From Hungatella sp. UBA4396 (lineage in GTDB: Bacteria; Bacillota; Clostridia; Lachnospirales; Lachnospiraceae), in assembly GCA_002389905.1 (NCBI GenBank), contig DGRE01000049.1:13671-77670 (forward strand): a stretch of DNA of 64,000 nucleotides, read 5' to 3'. The notes under the pieces are model-generated. The model had not been told where the DNA came from and did no database searches. It was given only the letters and a program-made list of their open reading frames with translations. Positions 44,285 through 52,356 of this stretch are shown piece after piece (positions within the stretch are counted from its first letter, which is position 1; the number at the start of each line of letters is the position of its first letter). Position numbers and translations under genes: made by a program.

Positions 44285-45166
44285 CTAACCCAGCAGGAGC
44301 TTGTACCCGTCTGCATTTGCAAACCGGTTCAGCACCGCCACAGTATTGAGTCCATCCCCGCGCAGCCGAGATTCCAGAAGTTCAGCACCACCGCCCGCGA
44401 ACACAGTGGGGAGCCGCAGATCAAGCCCCCGTTCCCGGAGTGCATTAAACAGCTCTTTGCAGTAGGCGGAGACCTCTTGCTCCACAGCTTCTTCGATCTG
44501 CCTACTGGCAGTATGCTGAATATTGCCCTGGATAGCATCGGTTATTAAGCTGTCTGAAAGCAGGATGCCGCTTCGTTGAAGGGTATCCTGAATGCGGCTG
44601 TATAAGGTGATGGTTCCCATCCTGAGACTGGCACAGCTGGCTCTATCCAGTCTGAAATTGTGGACGGTAAGAACATCCACCGTATAACCGCCAATGTCAA
44701 TGAGGGTAATACTGCGGTATCCCTTCAGCTGAGGATAATAGCGGCATAACGCCGCATGTCCCTGTGCGAACACCTTACAGTCTGCAATACGACACTGGTA
44801 AGGTCTGCCCTCGAACACAAAGGAGATATTTTCCCGCAGAAAATACCGGCGGAACGCCTCCTTTTGTGTGCCATAGCTGTCAATGGGAAGCCCCACACCC
44901 AGCATAATGTCGGTACTGCTCACACCCATGCGCTTCATTGCTTCTGCAATGGCCGGCAGGGTAAGAATAAACGTATCCTGCTCTCTGGTTTTATCCTGTT
45001 GAAAGCGCAGGCGACGTTCTCCAATCGCGAAATAGCTGCCTTCATAGAACAGCTGCATTTCCGGTGTAATGAATTCCCGGTCGCTGACCGCAAAGCCGGA
45101 GGCATAAAGCATCCCCTCCGAGGATTTTGTATTGTAATTTCCGTTGTCTATGCCAAGCTTAATCAT
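44285..45166 (-). CDS. parM: ParM/StbA-like actin-family partition protein
   Basis: 293 residues from the ATG at 45164-45166 (GGAGG upstream). It carries actin-fold phosphate motifs LGIDNGNYNTKS near the start and IDIGGYTVDVLTV in the middle, and the adenosine motif VFAGGGAELL near the end. ParM-type proteins form filaments that segregate plasmids. In an ICE it would stabilise the excised circle. Its adaptor gene follows directly. Confidence 0.88.
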   Translation of the reverse strand: MIKLGIDNGNYNTKSSEGMLYASGFAVSDREFITPEMQLFYEGSYFAIGERRLRFQQDKTREQDTFILTLPAIAEAMKRMGVSSTDIMLGVGLPIDSYGTQKEAFRRYFLRENISFVFEGRPYQCRIADCKVFAQGHAALCRYYPQLKGYRSITLIDIGGYTVDVLTVHNFRLDRASCASLRMGTITLYSRIQDTLQRSGILLSDSLITDAIQGNIQHTASRQIEEAVEQEVSAYCKELFNALRERGLDLRLPTVFAGGGAELLESRLRGDGLNTVAVLNRFANADGYKLLLG

Positions 45167-45196
45167 GACTAACACCTCCTTGTTCTTTTTCTGTTG

Positions 45197-45547
45197 TTAC
45201 ATACTCATGTTCATGCTCTGGGTTTCCTGCGGCGAATCCTCCGATGGTTCTTCTTGAGGGGGAGCGTCCATTTGAGACTCTGCAGCAGTCTGCTCCCGCT
45301 GGCGGCGGCTTTGGCGTACCGGACGTTCTCTAACCGGGGGAGACCCCTGTGTTTCCTGTGACACGGGCGTCTGCTCCATGCGGCTCTCTACATATTCCCG
45401 CACCTGCGCCGGAACTGCCTTTTCATAGGTTTTATCCAGATAATCCTGCAGCTCCTGTTCAATGGTAAGCTCCTTTTTATCCATGAAAAAGCGGAGGGCT
45501 TCCAGCTTTTCCGTTGGGAAGGACAGCTTCAATTCGGTTGTACTCAT
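45197..45547 (-). CDS. DUF6103-like protein with a long polar tail
   Basis: 116 residues. The first 60 form the same module as the protein at 43671-43850. A Pro/Gln/Arg/Glu-rich disordered tail follows and ends ETQSMNMSM, the recurrent alternating-hydrophobic terminus. It lies 31 bases upstream of parM. Function unknown. Confidence 0.7.
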   Translation of the reverse strand: MSTTELKLSFPTEKLEALRFFMDKKELTIEQELQDYLDKTYEKAVPAQVREYVESRMEQTPVSQETQGSPPVRERPVRQSRRQREQTAAESQMDAPPQEEPSEDSPQETQSMNMSM

Positions 45548-45566
45548 GGGTTAATTCCTCCTTCTT

Positions 45567-46472
45567 TTACAATTTCAGTTCCATGCCGGGAGTATCCTCC
45601 GGCTCTCTGACCCAGCGGTCATAATCCTCACAGGGACAATCCCCGGCAAGCATCCGGGCGAATTCAGTCAGGCGCTGAGAGGATACTCCCACACACTCCG
45701 CCTGCATGCCATAAATTCCGTGAAACACTCTAAGCACCTGTGCATTCAGCACATCTTCCCATGCCTGTTTTCCTTCCTCTGTCAAGGTGGCAGAGTCAAG
45801 ATACACAATGGTGGAAGGGTCCATATCCACCTCGTGATGCACAAGATGGAGGTTTTCAAAAGGTACACGGATCAGCTCCTTTAATCGCAATGTTTGATCT
45901 CCGGCATCCCCTTCACTCAAAGTGTAATTCTCCAGATTTGGGCAGTAATCCAGATAGAAGGTCATGTCGAGACCGTCCTCCAATAGTACAATTTCAGCCA
46001 TTTCCTGCCGAACCGAGAGAAGGTCACACAGCATCGTGCTGATGTATTCGCTGTCCTTTAGATTCACGCCGTACTGCTCTTGAATCTCATCAAAATAAAT
46101 GGCCCATGAGCCACTGGAGGTGCTTTGAGTCCCTTCCCTAATAATCCGGTTCGCAAGCTCGTTTAATTGGGTGGTCAGATAATCTCTTGCCCCCGGAAGA
46201 TAACTGGAATACCTGGCATAGCCAAATCCCTCTGCTTCAACAAGAACACCATCGGACTGGTTTTCTCCCAACACCAGAAGACAATGGTATGTTCCGTTTT
46301 TCTCCATGTACATGGAATCGGTTCTCTCTGAAATAAAGGGAGCGTCCCGAAGCAACCCGGAACGGAAACGGGTGTATTCCGCTTCCGGAAGCTCCACTGC
46401 CTTTTCAATCACACACTCCCGTAAGGGGAACTCTGATACCTTTCGTTCAAATATTGCTTGTAGCTTCAACAT
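45567..46472 (-). CDS. Conserved ICE accessory protein, unknown function
   Basis: 301 residues with a strong AAAGGAG site. An acidic, soluble alpha/beta protein with DGLDMTFYLDYCPNLENYTL and TIVYLDSATLTEEGKQAW. It shares its general style, but no clear motif, with the protein at 42528-43574. Its C-terminus is EDTPGMELKL, matching the shared tail pattern. No function can be assigned. Confidence 0.65.
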   Translation of the reverse strand: MLKLQAIFERKVSEFPLRECVIEKAVELPEAEYTRFRSGLLRDAPFISERTDSMYMEKNGTYHCLLVLGENQSDGVLVEAEGFGYARYSSYLPGARDYLTTQLNELANRIIREGTQSTSSGSWAIYFDEIQEQYGVNLKDSEYISTMLCDLLSVRQEMAEIVLLEDGLDMTFYLDYCPNLENYTLSEGDAGDQTLRLKELIRVPFENLHLVHHEVDMDPSTIVYLDSATLTEEGKQAWEDVLNAQVLRVFHGIYGMQAECVGVSSQRLTEFARMLAGDCPCEDYDRWVREPEDTPGMELKL

Positions 46473-46544
46473 AGTGCACTCCTTTCTTTTTCTGCCTATG
46501 GCAGATAGCTTCTTGAGTTTTTAGCTGTTCCGTTTATCCACACT

Positions 46545-46730
46545 TCAAAATGCAGATGGTTCCGGTGCTTCGTCCGGTGGAACCCACTTTCGCCACAATT
46601 CCCCCGGCCTTTACTGCCTGTCCCTGCGTAACGAGCAAGGCAGAACAATGTCCTTACAAGGTAACCAATCCGCCGCCATGGTCAATCGCCAGATAATAAC
46701 CGTAACTGGTGCTGCCACAGCTGACAGTCT
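46545..46730 (-). pseudogene. Duplicated 3' fragment of the M23 peptidase gene
   Basis: About 186 bases align with 48498-48684, the 3' end of the NlpC/P60-M23 gene, at roughly 90% identity by eye with one single-base deletion. It encodes only the last part of the peptidase domain, out of frame, with no start. The differences show it is not a fresh duplication. With the intact copy it brackets the cyclase and XRE genes, so that segment was probably inserted by recombination between related elements. Confidence 0.85.
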
Positions 46731-46766
46731 TACAGCGCCAAAGGATTGAATATTTAGTCACATACG

Positions 46767-46810
46767 AAACGGAGTAAAGTAACTGATAATAGGTTACTTT
46801 ACTCCGTTTT
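46767..46810. terminator. Bidirectional terminator downstream of the cyclase
   Basis: AAACGGAGTAAAGTAAC and GTTACTTTACTCCGTTTT form a 16-17 base perfect stem with a short loop and U runs. It closes the inserted segment on its left side. Confidence 0.85.
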
Positions 46811-46975
46811 GTTTAGTGATTTTAGGTCATTCAATTACATTATCATTCCAGATGAATAGCTGTTTCGCTGTTGCCATAATTCATAATAACACGGGTAGAT
46901 GACTCTTTGGCATTTGTTTTCTGTTCTTGAATAACTTCGCGCAATATTTCACAGATAATTCTTACTGAAAAATCC

Positions 46976-47770
46976 CTAAAACACTTTATTGCGACCGTTG
47001 CGCTTTGCACTGTAAAGTTTTTTATCTGCCATTGATAATATTTCACTAACACTTGATATACCTGTATTCCTGTCAACTGTCTGTACGCCGATGCTGCATG
47101 TAACGGGTATTTTAATATTTTCCAGATTAAACTCATGGTTCTCTATGGCTTTATTGATTCTTTCAGAAATCTTTTTTGCTATGTTATTGTTGATTCCCGG
47201 CAGACAAATCAACATTTCATCTCCACCGTAGCGGGCTACCCATCCATTTCCTTTTCGTATCTTTTTCTGAAGCAGCTCTGCTAAACGCTGTAGTATGAGA
47301 TCCCCAGCTATATGTCCATTTTCATCATTAATGTTTTTGAAATAGTCGATGTCTATAAATAGAATGCTGAGCGGCTCATCCATTGAAAAACATGTCTGCA
47401 TATCAATGGGGAGCCGCTCATCTATATAGCGCCGGTTATAAAGGTTGGTCAATGGATCTGTAATGGATAATTCAATAATTTGATTGAGGGAGTTTTGCGA
47501 TTCCTGGCTTAACTCCAGCATGCAGTTCCTGCCATGAATTTCAATTGGAATTGTCATCTTTACATCGACGTTTTTCCCAGATACGGTTATTTTTAGATCG
47601 TTTGGCTTCAGATATATGGTATGCGTAGCACTGGGACGCATATTCTGCTGGAGATTACCGGTTTCATATAGAACGGTATTGTCCGATATGTCCCGAAGGT
47701 ATATCTTGCTATAAACTGCTTCTAATGCTTTCACTACTTGCATTGCCTCTGCCATTTTCTCGAACATCAT
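46976..47770 (-). CDS. Diguanylate cyclase (GGDEF)
   Basis: 264 residues. An N-terminal sensor-like region (1-100) without membrane helices precedes a GGDEF domain: DPLTNLYNRRYIDERLP, the metal-binding FIDIDYFKNIND, and the active site RYGGDEM. The fifth residue of the signature is Met instead of Phe. No RxxD inhibitory site is visible upstream, so feedback control may be lost. It makes c-di-GMP. A c-di-GMP-I riboswitch lies on the same element at 14497-14580. It is divergent from the XRE gene at 48059. Confidence 0.9.
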   Translation of the reverse strand: MMFEKMAEAMQVVKALEAVYSKIYLRDISDNTVLYETGNLQQNMRPSATHTIYLKPNDLKITVSGKNVDVKMTIPIEIHGRNCMLELSQESQNSLNQIIELSITDPLTNLYNRRYIDERLPIDMQTCFSMDEPLSILFIDIDYFKNINDENGHIAGDLILQRLAELLQKKIRKGNGWVARYGGDEMLICLPGINNNIAKKISERINKAIENHEFNLENIKIPVTCSIGVQTVDRNTGISSVSEILSMADKKLYSAKRNGRNKVF

Positions 47771-47946
47771 ATATTGACTGCTCCTTTCTGCAAAATATGT
47801 TCTATTTATGCGAATAAATTGAAACGGCGCACCTTTGTGCGCCTGAAATGTCTCTACCGAAGACTGATGGAGAAGTTTTTCTTTTACCTGTTATAACGTG
47901 AATTTCCCATATCATGTCTGGTATAAAATCCAACTCTGCACAAACA

Positions 47947-48043
47947 ATACTTGTATATTAGTTTTCACAATACAATAATAACTTGTCAAAGTCAAGACAA
48001 TTATTATTTGTATGATAATATATATTAACCATTAATACTTGTA
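47947..48043. promoter_or_regulatory. Repeated ATACTTGTA sites in the cyclase/XRE divergent region
   Basis: ATACTTGTA occurs at 47947-47955 and 48035-48043, the second just before the XRE ribosome site, with AT-rich promoter-like sequence between (TATGATAATA near 48011). They are plausible operators for the XRE protein, controlling itself and the cyclase. Confidence 0.5.
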
Positions 48044-48058
48044 CAAGAGAGGTGAAAT

Positions 48059-48427
48059 ATGAGCAGTACAAAAAAGCAAATCAATGAGATTGTGCGGGGT
48101 CTTCGGGAAGACAGGGATTTATTTCAGAAAGATGTTGCCAAGGCTCTGGGTATGACGCAACAGCAGTATTCAAACTACGAAAGTGGTTCCAGTGAGTTTT
48201 CCGCTCGTTACATCGCTCTGCTGGCAGGCTATTTTCATGTATCAACAGATTATCTCTTAGGGTTAAGTAGTTTTAAATATCGGCATGAAACCCTTCATGA
48301 ACTCATTATTCCAGGCTGTACAGCTGAAGACTTATTGAACATGATTTTGTCATTAAGCAAATCCGGACGCCAAAACGCCGTAGAGCTAATTAAACTGATA
48401 AGGTTAAAAGAAAAGTGTAACCCATGA
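48059..48427 (+). CDS. XRE-family repressor
   Basis: 122 residues with GAGAGGTG before the ATG. An N-terminal Cro/C1 HTH (LREDRDLFQKDVAKALGMTQ, QQYSNYESGSSEFS) is followed by YFHVSTDYLLGLS, typical of phage- and ICE-type repressors, and a short helical end. It is on the plus strand inside the inserted segment and converges on the M23 gene. Probably controls the cyclase transcript. Confidence 0.88.
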   Translation: MSSTKKQINEIVRGLREDRDLFQKDVAKALGMTQQQYSNYESGSSEFSARYIALLAGYFHVSTDYLLGLSSFKYRHETLHELIIPGCTAEDLLNMILSLSKSGRQNAVELIKLIRLKEKCNP

Positions 48428-48448
48428 AGCCCTTGTGTTACCTGCCTC

Positions 48449-49954
48449 TTATGGTAAGTAATATCTAGGGTTTTTCTTTTCCCCGTTTTCAATTACCTCA
48501 AAATGCAGATGGTTCCCGGTGCTTCGTCCGGTAGAGCCCACCTTGGCCACAATTTCCCCGGCCTTTACCGTCTGTCCCTGCGTAACGAGCAAGGCAGAAC
48601 AATGTCCATACAGAGTAACCAATCCGCCGCCATGGTCAATGGTCAGATAATAACCGTATCCGGTGCTGCCATAGCTGACCGTCTGTATGGTTCCAGCGGC
48701 AGTTGCACGGATCGGAGTCCCTTTGGACGCCCCGAGGTCAAGTCCGGAATGTCCCGACCATGCTCCGGTGATGGGATCTGTTCTTTCGCCAAACTCGGAA
48801 GTGACCATGGAGCGCCAGCCATTTCCCAACGGGGAGTCCAAACCAGAGGAAGACGCCTGGACCTTGTTTTCAACATAGGGTCTTGCATACAGCACCTGCT
48901 TATCTGCATCAAATAAATTCCGGTATACCACCTGTCCTCTTGAAGAGGAGGCATCTACTACCTTGCCATCACCTGCATAGATGCCAACATGGGTAATATT
49001 GAGATAACGACCATTTACCTTGTGGCTCCAGAATACCAGATCACCGGGGGCAAGATCGGACTTTGAAATGGTAAGTCCATTGTTCACACAATATTTACCT
49101 TGTTCAGCGGCGGTACCGGGGAGCTTAACTCCCAACTGGCGGTATACCCACTGCACCAGATAGCTGCAGTCCGTATAATCGCCCTGCCCACGACGCTCCT
49201 GTGAATAGGGATCTCCCAGACGGGACAGTGCAAGCTGAACAGCCCCAGCTCCAGTCTCACCCACAGGCAAATCATAAGTCAGGCCAGAGAGCTGCTCCGG
49301 CAGCCAGTCTGACCACTGGTCAAATCCGTCGCCTTCACCGGGTGCTCCGGTTCCATACAATGCCCGGTAATAGATTTCTGATGCATTCGCCTGCTTCTCG
49401 TAGGAAATATACAGACCAAGCGTTTCTTCCAGTCTTTCATAAATTTCCGGCAGGGAACTAAGGGGAACCGCTACGGTATAGGTTTCCTCATGCTCTACGT
49501 TATCACCGTCTGTCCAGGTGCGAGTTCGTTCCTCATAACGGACGAAGCAGTCCGCAAATGCCTGGTAATCCATTCCACGCAGGGAATCTACACCGAAATA
49601 CAGAGCATAAAAAATGGCCTTGACCTGCGTGGAGTCAAGGCTTCCGTCCTCTATCATGGGAGTTATTTCTGAGATTGCCGTGTCCAGTTCCGAGAAGCTT
49701 TGTCGCATATCCTCAATGTACTGCCGATAGTCCTCCGGCACCTGTCCGGATATAACGCCACCGTGAAAGGAAAGTGCAACAGCGGCATTGTTGTGGTTTG
49801 CGGTTCCTGACAAAAGACTTGTGATCATGACGATGATCAGAATAAAGGGAGTTAATATGGTAGCGATGAGAACGCCCACCGCCTTCCATGTTCGTTTATC
49901 AGAGGCGGCTGCAATTGCCGCTTTGACTGCAAGTGTGATGGTTGCAGGATCCAT
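48449..49954 (-). CDS. Bifunctional NlpC/P60 and M23 cell-wall hydrolase of the T4SS
   Basis: 501 residues from the ATG at 49952-49954 (AAAGGAGG upstream). One membrane helix (about 28-55) anchors an extracellular region. The NlpC/P60 domain (about 235-360) has the cysteine in DYTDCSYLVQWVY and histidine in ITHVGIYAG. The M23 metallopeptidase (about 380-500) has zinc ligands in GHSGLDLG and GNHLHFEV. It opens peptidoglycan for the conjugation channel, like the CD1108/Tn1549 homologues. A hairpin precedes its ribosome site. Confidence 0.93.
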   Translation of the reverse strand: MDPATITLAVKAAIAAASDKRTWKAVGVLIATILTPFILIIVMITSLLSGTANHNNAAVALSFHGGVISGQVPEDYRQYIEDMRQSFSELDTAISEITPMIEDGSLDSTQVKAIFYALYFGVDSLRGMDYQAFADCFVRYEERTRTWTDGDNVEHEETYTVAVPLSSLPEIYERLEETLGLYISYEKQANASEIYYRALYGTGAPGEGDGFDQWSDWLPEQLSGLTYDLPVGETGAGAVQLALSRLGDPYSQERRGQGDYTDCSYLVQWVYRQLGVKLPGTAAEQGKYCVNNGLTISKSDLAPGDLVFWSHKVNGRYLNITHVGIYAGDGKVVDASSSRGQVVYRNLFDADKQVLYARPYVENKVQASSSGLDSPLGNGWRSMVTSEFGERTDPITGAWSGHSGLDLGASKGTPIRATAAGTIQTVSYGSTGYGYYLTIDHGGGLVTLYGHCSALLVTQGQTVKAGEIVAKVGSTGRSTGNHLHFEVIENGEKKNPRYYLP

Positions 49955-49970
49955 GGATAACCTCCTTTCA

Positions 49971-50013
49971 AACACATATGCCCTCCGGAGAATTCCCGGA
50001 GGGCATATGTGTT
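49971..50013 (-). promoter_or_regulatory. Perfect long hairpin just before the hydrolase ribosome site
   Basis: An 18-base inverted repeat (AACACATATGCCCTCCGG / CCGGAGGGCATATGTGTT) between the 82-residue gene and the hydrolase start. The U run is short (TGTTTG), so it may act as an attenuator or a message-stabilising structure. Its 3' arm ends a few bases from AAAGGAGG. Confidence 0.65.
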
Positions 50014-50017
50014 TTCC

Positions 50018-50266
50018 TCATTCAATTAATTGATCTTGTTTAATACCAAGCCGGTTGCGAAAGTCTAAATGCTCCTGCTCCAGACGCTTCCATTCACTGT
50101 CCGCCTCTTCAAATTTTGCAAAAGCTTCTGCCATCTGCGGAGAATCATAAGGTACCTTTTGCTCTACCAGTCTGCGCAGCTCGCTTCTGTGCTTTTCTAC
50201 CGTGTGTCCCAACAGGTATAACCGCCCTGCTTGCTTGATCAGTTTTGCTTTTTCCTTTGATGTCAT
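50018..50266 (-). CDS. Small coiled-coil ICE protein
   Basis: 82 residues behind GGAGG. Strongly helical and charged (HRSELRRLVEQKVPYDSPQM, SEWKRLEQEHLDFRNRL). The look is of small DUF3847-like proteins found beside VirB4 and XRE genes in Clostridial elements, but I am not certain of the family. No function assigned. Confidence 0.65.
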   Translation of the reverse strand: MTSKEKAKLIKQAGRLYLLGHTVEKHRSELRRLVEQKVPYDSPQMAEAFAKFEEADSEWKRLEQEHLDFRNRLGIKQDQLIE

Positions 50267-50387
50267 TCTCTCATTTCCTCCGTTCTTATTTCTTTTAGTT
50301 AGCTATGAGAGATATTATAATTCTCTTATGGCTTATTTTCAAGTAGAACAGAAAACTATAAGCTAATAATAAAAGGAGCTGATAGAG

Positions 50388-50714
50388 ATGGATAACAAAT
50401 TACAAAAGGGTGTCTTGGGCTCTGCGCTCCGGGCGGCGCGGCTGGATAAGCATTACACCTATGAAGCTCTGGCCGAAAAGGTCGGAATTACACCCACGCA
50501 TTTAAAGCATATTGAAAGCGAACACCGTAAGCCCTCCATTGAGGTGCTGTACCGGTTGGTAACCGAGCTGAACCTCTCGCTGGACACACTATTTTATCCG
50601 GAACGGAATGACGATTCCTTTTGCCAGGCAGAGCGGCTCATGCGCCGATGCAGTGACAGCCAGCTGCGTATTCTTTACGCAACCATGGAAGCCATGCTCA
50701 AGGAAGACGAATAG
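50388..50714 (+). CDS. XRE-family regulator
   Basis: 108 residues behind AAAGGAG. Its HTH (LRAARLDKHYTYEALAEKVG, ITPTHLKHIESEHRKPSIE) is followed by a helical dimerisation end. It is transcribed away from the 50018-50266 gene across a 121-base region that holds GAGA-N9-TCTC (50307-50325), a possible operator. Likely regulator of nearby transfer genes. Confidence 0.88.
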   Translation: MDNKLQKGVLGSALRAARLDKHYTYEALAEKVGITPTHLKHIESEHRKPSIEVLYRLVTELNLSLDTLFYPERNDDSFCQAERLMRRCSDSQLRILYATMEAMLKEDE

Positions 50715-50746
50715 AACAGGTCGTACCGAAAGGTACGGCTTGTTTT

Positions 50747-51250
50747 TTACCACCATCTCTGTCCAAACAAATTGCCCTGTTCCGGCTCTGCTTCCTGCTG
50801 TTCCTGTGCCAGACGAATAGACTTCTCCACCGCCTGCTCCAGAAAATCCGAATCAAAGCCTGCAGATTTGTAGCCTTCCAAAATCGTATTGAGATAGTAA
50901 TCCGACGGCGCACCCAGCGGATGACCGTCATTCATAACATACACCATGGCATTAACAGATCGTCCGTCCAGCTCCACAGGAAACAGCTCCTTGCGGTAAA
51001 AATTCGGGTAACCCTCATAGCGGTCAAGTGCAAGCTCATCCTTGGGCCGAACCTTCCACAGAAGTACCGGAACGCTGGAACCCGCAAGCGGTTCCACAGT
51101 TGCAACAGCACTGCTGCGACTGCCGCGGAATAATAGTTCATAGTCCTTGATTTCGCTTACTCCCACCACCTTGGCAGTGGGACACCGAAAAGACATCTGC
51201 GGCAGATTCAGGTTACTGCCATAGGCAATATACAGAGTTTCATTTTTCAT
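50747..51250 (-). CDS. Gamma-glutamylcyclotransferase-like protein
   Basis: 167 residues of the GGCT/AIG2 fold. The substrate-loop motif YGSNLNLPQM is near the start and the catalytic glutamate lies in ALDRYEGYPNFY. The C-terminal extension ends EPEQGNLFGQRWW, and QGNLF resembles a DNA-clamp-binding peptide. The gene follows an amidoligase by 16 bases. The pairing suggests making and removing gamma-glutamyl-type amide bonds on a small molecule, peptide or cell wall. Confidence 0.88.
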   Translation of the reverse strand: MKNETLYIAYGSNLNLPQMSFRCPTAKVVGVSEIKDYELLFRGSRSSAVATVEPLAGSSVPVLLWKVRPKDELALDRYEGYPNFYRKELFPVELDGRSVNAMVYVMNDGHPLGAPSDYYLNTILEGYKSAGFDSDFLEQAVEKSIRLAQEQQEAEPEQGNLFGQRWW

Positions 51251-51266
51251 ATTCGATTACCTCCTT

Positions 51267-52319
51267 TTACATTGACATAGAAAGGCCGGGGCTTTGCTCA
51301 TCAGCCCCGGCCTGTTCCTGCTCATTTTCATCTATTTGCTCCAATTGCGTGGAGGGTGTCTGTGCTTCTTCAGCCAGAGCCTTTTCTTTTTTCTGCCTTA
51401 ATCGTTCCTTTTGCTGCTGGGCCTGCGCAGGGTCCTTCCACGCAATACAGCCATCCAAATGCTCCAGCAGGTGAAGCCTTGCAGTCTTAAATTCATCCCC
51501 GATGAGTCCAAGGCGCAGAAGCCAGGTGCGAAAGGTGTATTTTTCATTGGTGCTTTGGGTCTTTGTACGGCTGGCACACTTCTGATTCAGGGCCTGTGCG
51601 GAAATTGCCATACACAGCTGAATGTATGACTTGATCTTACCGGCATGGGTGGTGCTGTTGAATAAACGGAACTCAACCGTACCTTTCTGGAACACACTAT
51701 GAAGGTTAAGGCAATGATAACGACTGTCGTGATAATGCTCATGGCGGCCATCCTCTCCGTCATACCAGATACGGCTGACCTGCTCCAGCGATTTGGGCCT
51801 GCGGCGGTTGAGCTCCTCCAGAAAACGGTTGTCCACCGGCTTGCACCAGCGGTGCTGTCTGGCTACGGTTACCTGCAGTGCCTTGTAGATCATATCCTCC
51901 TTGGCGGCCATGATATTGGTAATGTTCCGCAGGGTGTTGGCGTCAAAGGGAGAAGCATCCACATGCACATGAATTCCGCAGCTGGAGTTTGTGATTGCGC
52001 CGGCATCTCGCAGCTTGCGGATCAGTTCCTGCACGGTTTCGATGTCCTCCCAGCGGCAGATCGGGCTGACCATCTCGGTTTTGTATTCATCCGAAGCTGA
52101 TATGGTTTGACGCCCGGACTTACGCTGTGGCGTGATGCTGGCATCGCTCATAAACTTCCACTTCCGTCCCTGCGAATCCAAAGCAGAGTAGGTATTATAA
52201 AAGGTTCCGTCATAGTGGCTGTCGGTCCCGAAGTATTCCGCAGCAACCTTTGCCGCCTGTTCGCGGGTCACGCCGGTCATCTCTATCTCAATGCCGAAGC
52301 GCTGCTCTCTCATGTCCAT
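51267..52319 (-). CDS. Amidoligase-family (COOH-NH2 ligase) enzyme
   Basis: 350 residues. The N-terminal RFGIEIEMTGV strand, the CGIHVHVDASPFD centre and the TVEFRLFNSTTHAGKI segment are hallmarks of Amidoligase_2, a glutamine-synthetase-like fold that joins carboxyl and amino groups with ATP. After about residue 290 comes a Gln/Glu/Lys-rich disordered tail ending EQSPGLSMSM. It forms a two-gene unit with the cyclotransferase. Its substrate is unknown. Confidence 0.88.
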   Translation of the reverse strand: MDMREQRFGIEIEMTGVTREQAAKVAAEYFGTDSHYDGTFYNTYSALDSQGRKWKFMSDASITPQRKSGRQTISASDEYKTEMVSPICRWEDIETVQELIRKLRDAGAITNSSCGIHVHVDASPFDANTLRNITNIMAAKEDMIYKALQVTVARQHRWCKPVDNRFLEELNRRRPKSLEQVSRIWYDGEDGRHEHYHDSRYHCLNLHSVFQKGTVEFRLFNSTTHAGKIKSYIQLCMAISAQALNQKCASRTKTQSTNEKYTFRTWLLRLGLIGDEFKTARLHLLEHLDGCIAWKDPAQAQQQKERLRQKKEKALAEEAQTPSTQLEQIDENEQEQAGADEQSPGLSMSM

Positions 52320-52356
52320 AGACTATCCTCCCTTCGCCCTATGTTTCGGGTGGTCA

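Noticed and set aside
46843..46975. A short open frame after the cyclase stop (RIICEILREVIQEQKTNA ...)
   Set aside because: It looks somewhat protein-like but has no start codon with a ribosome site and no known relatives that I recognise. Probably the relic end of a gene lost during the insertion.
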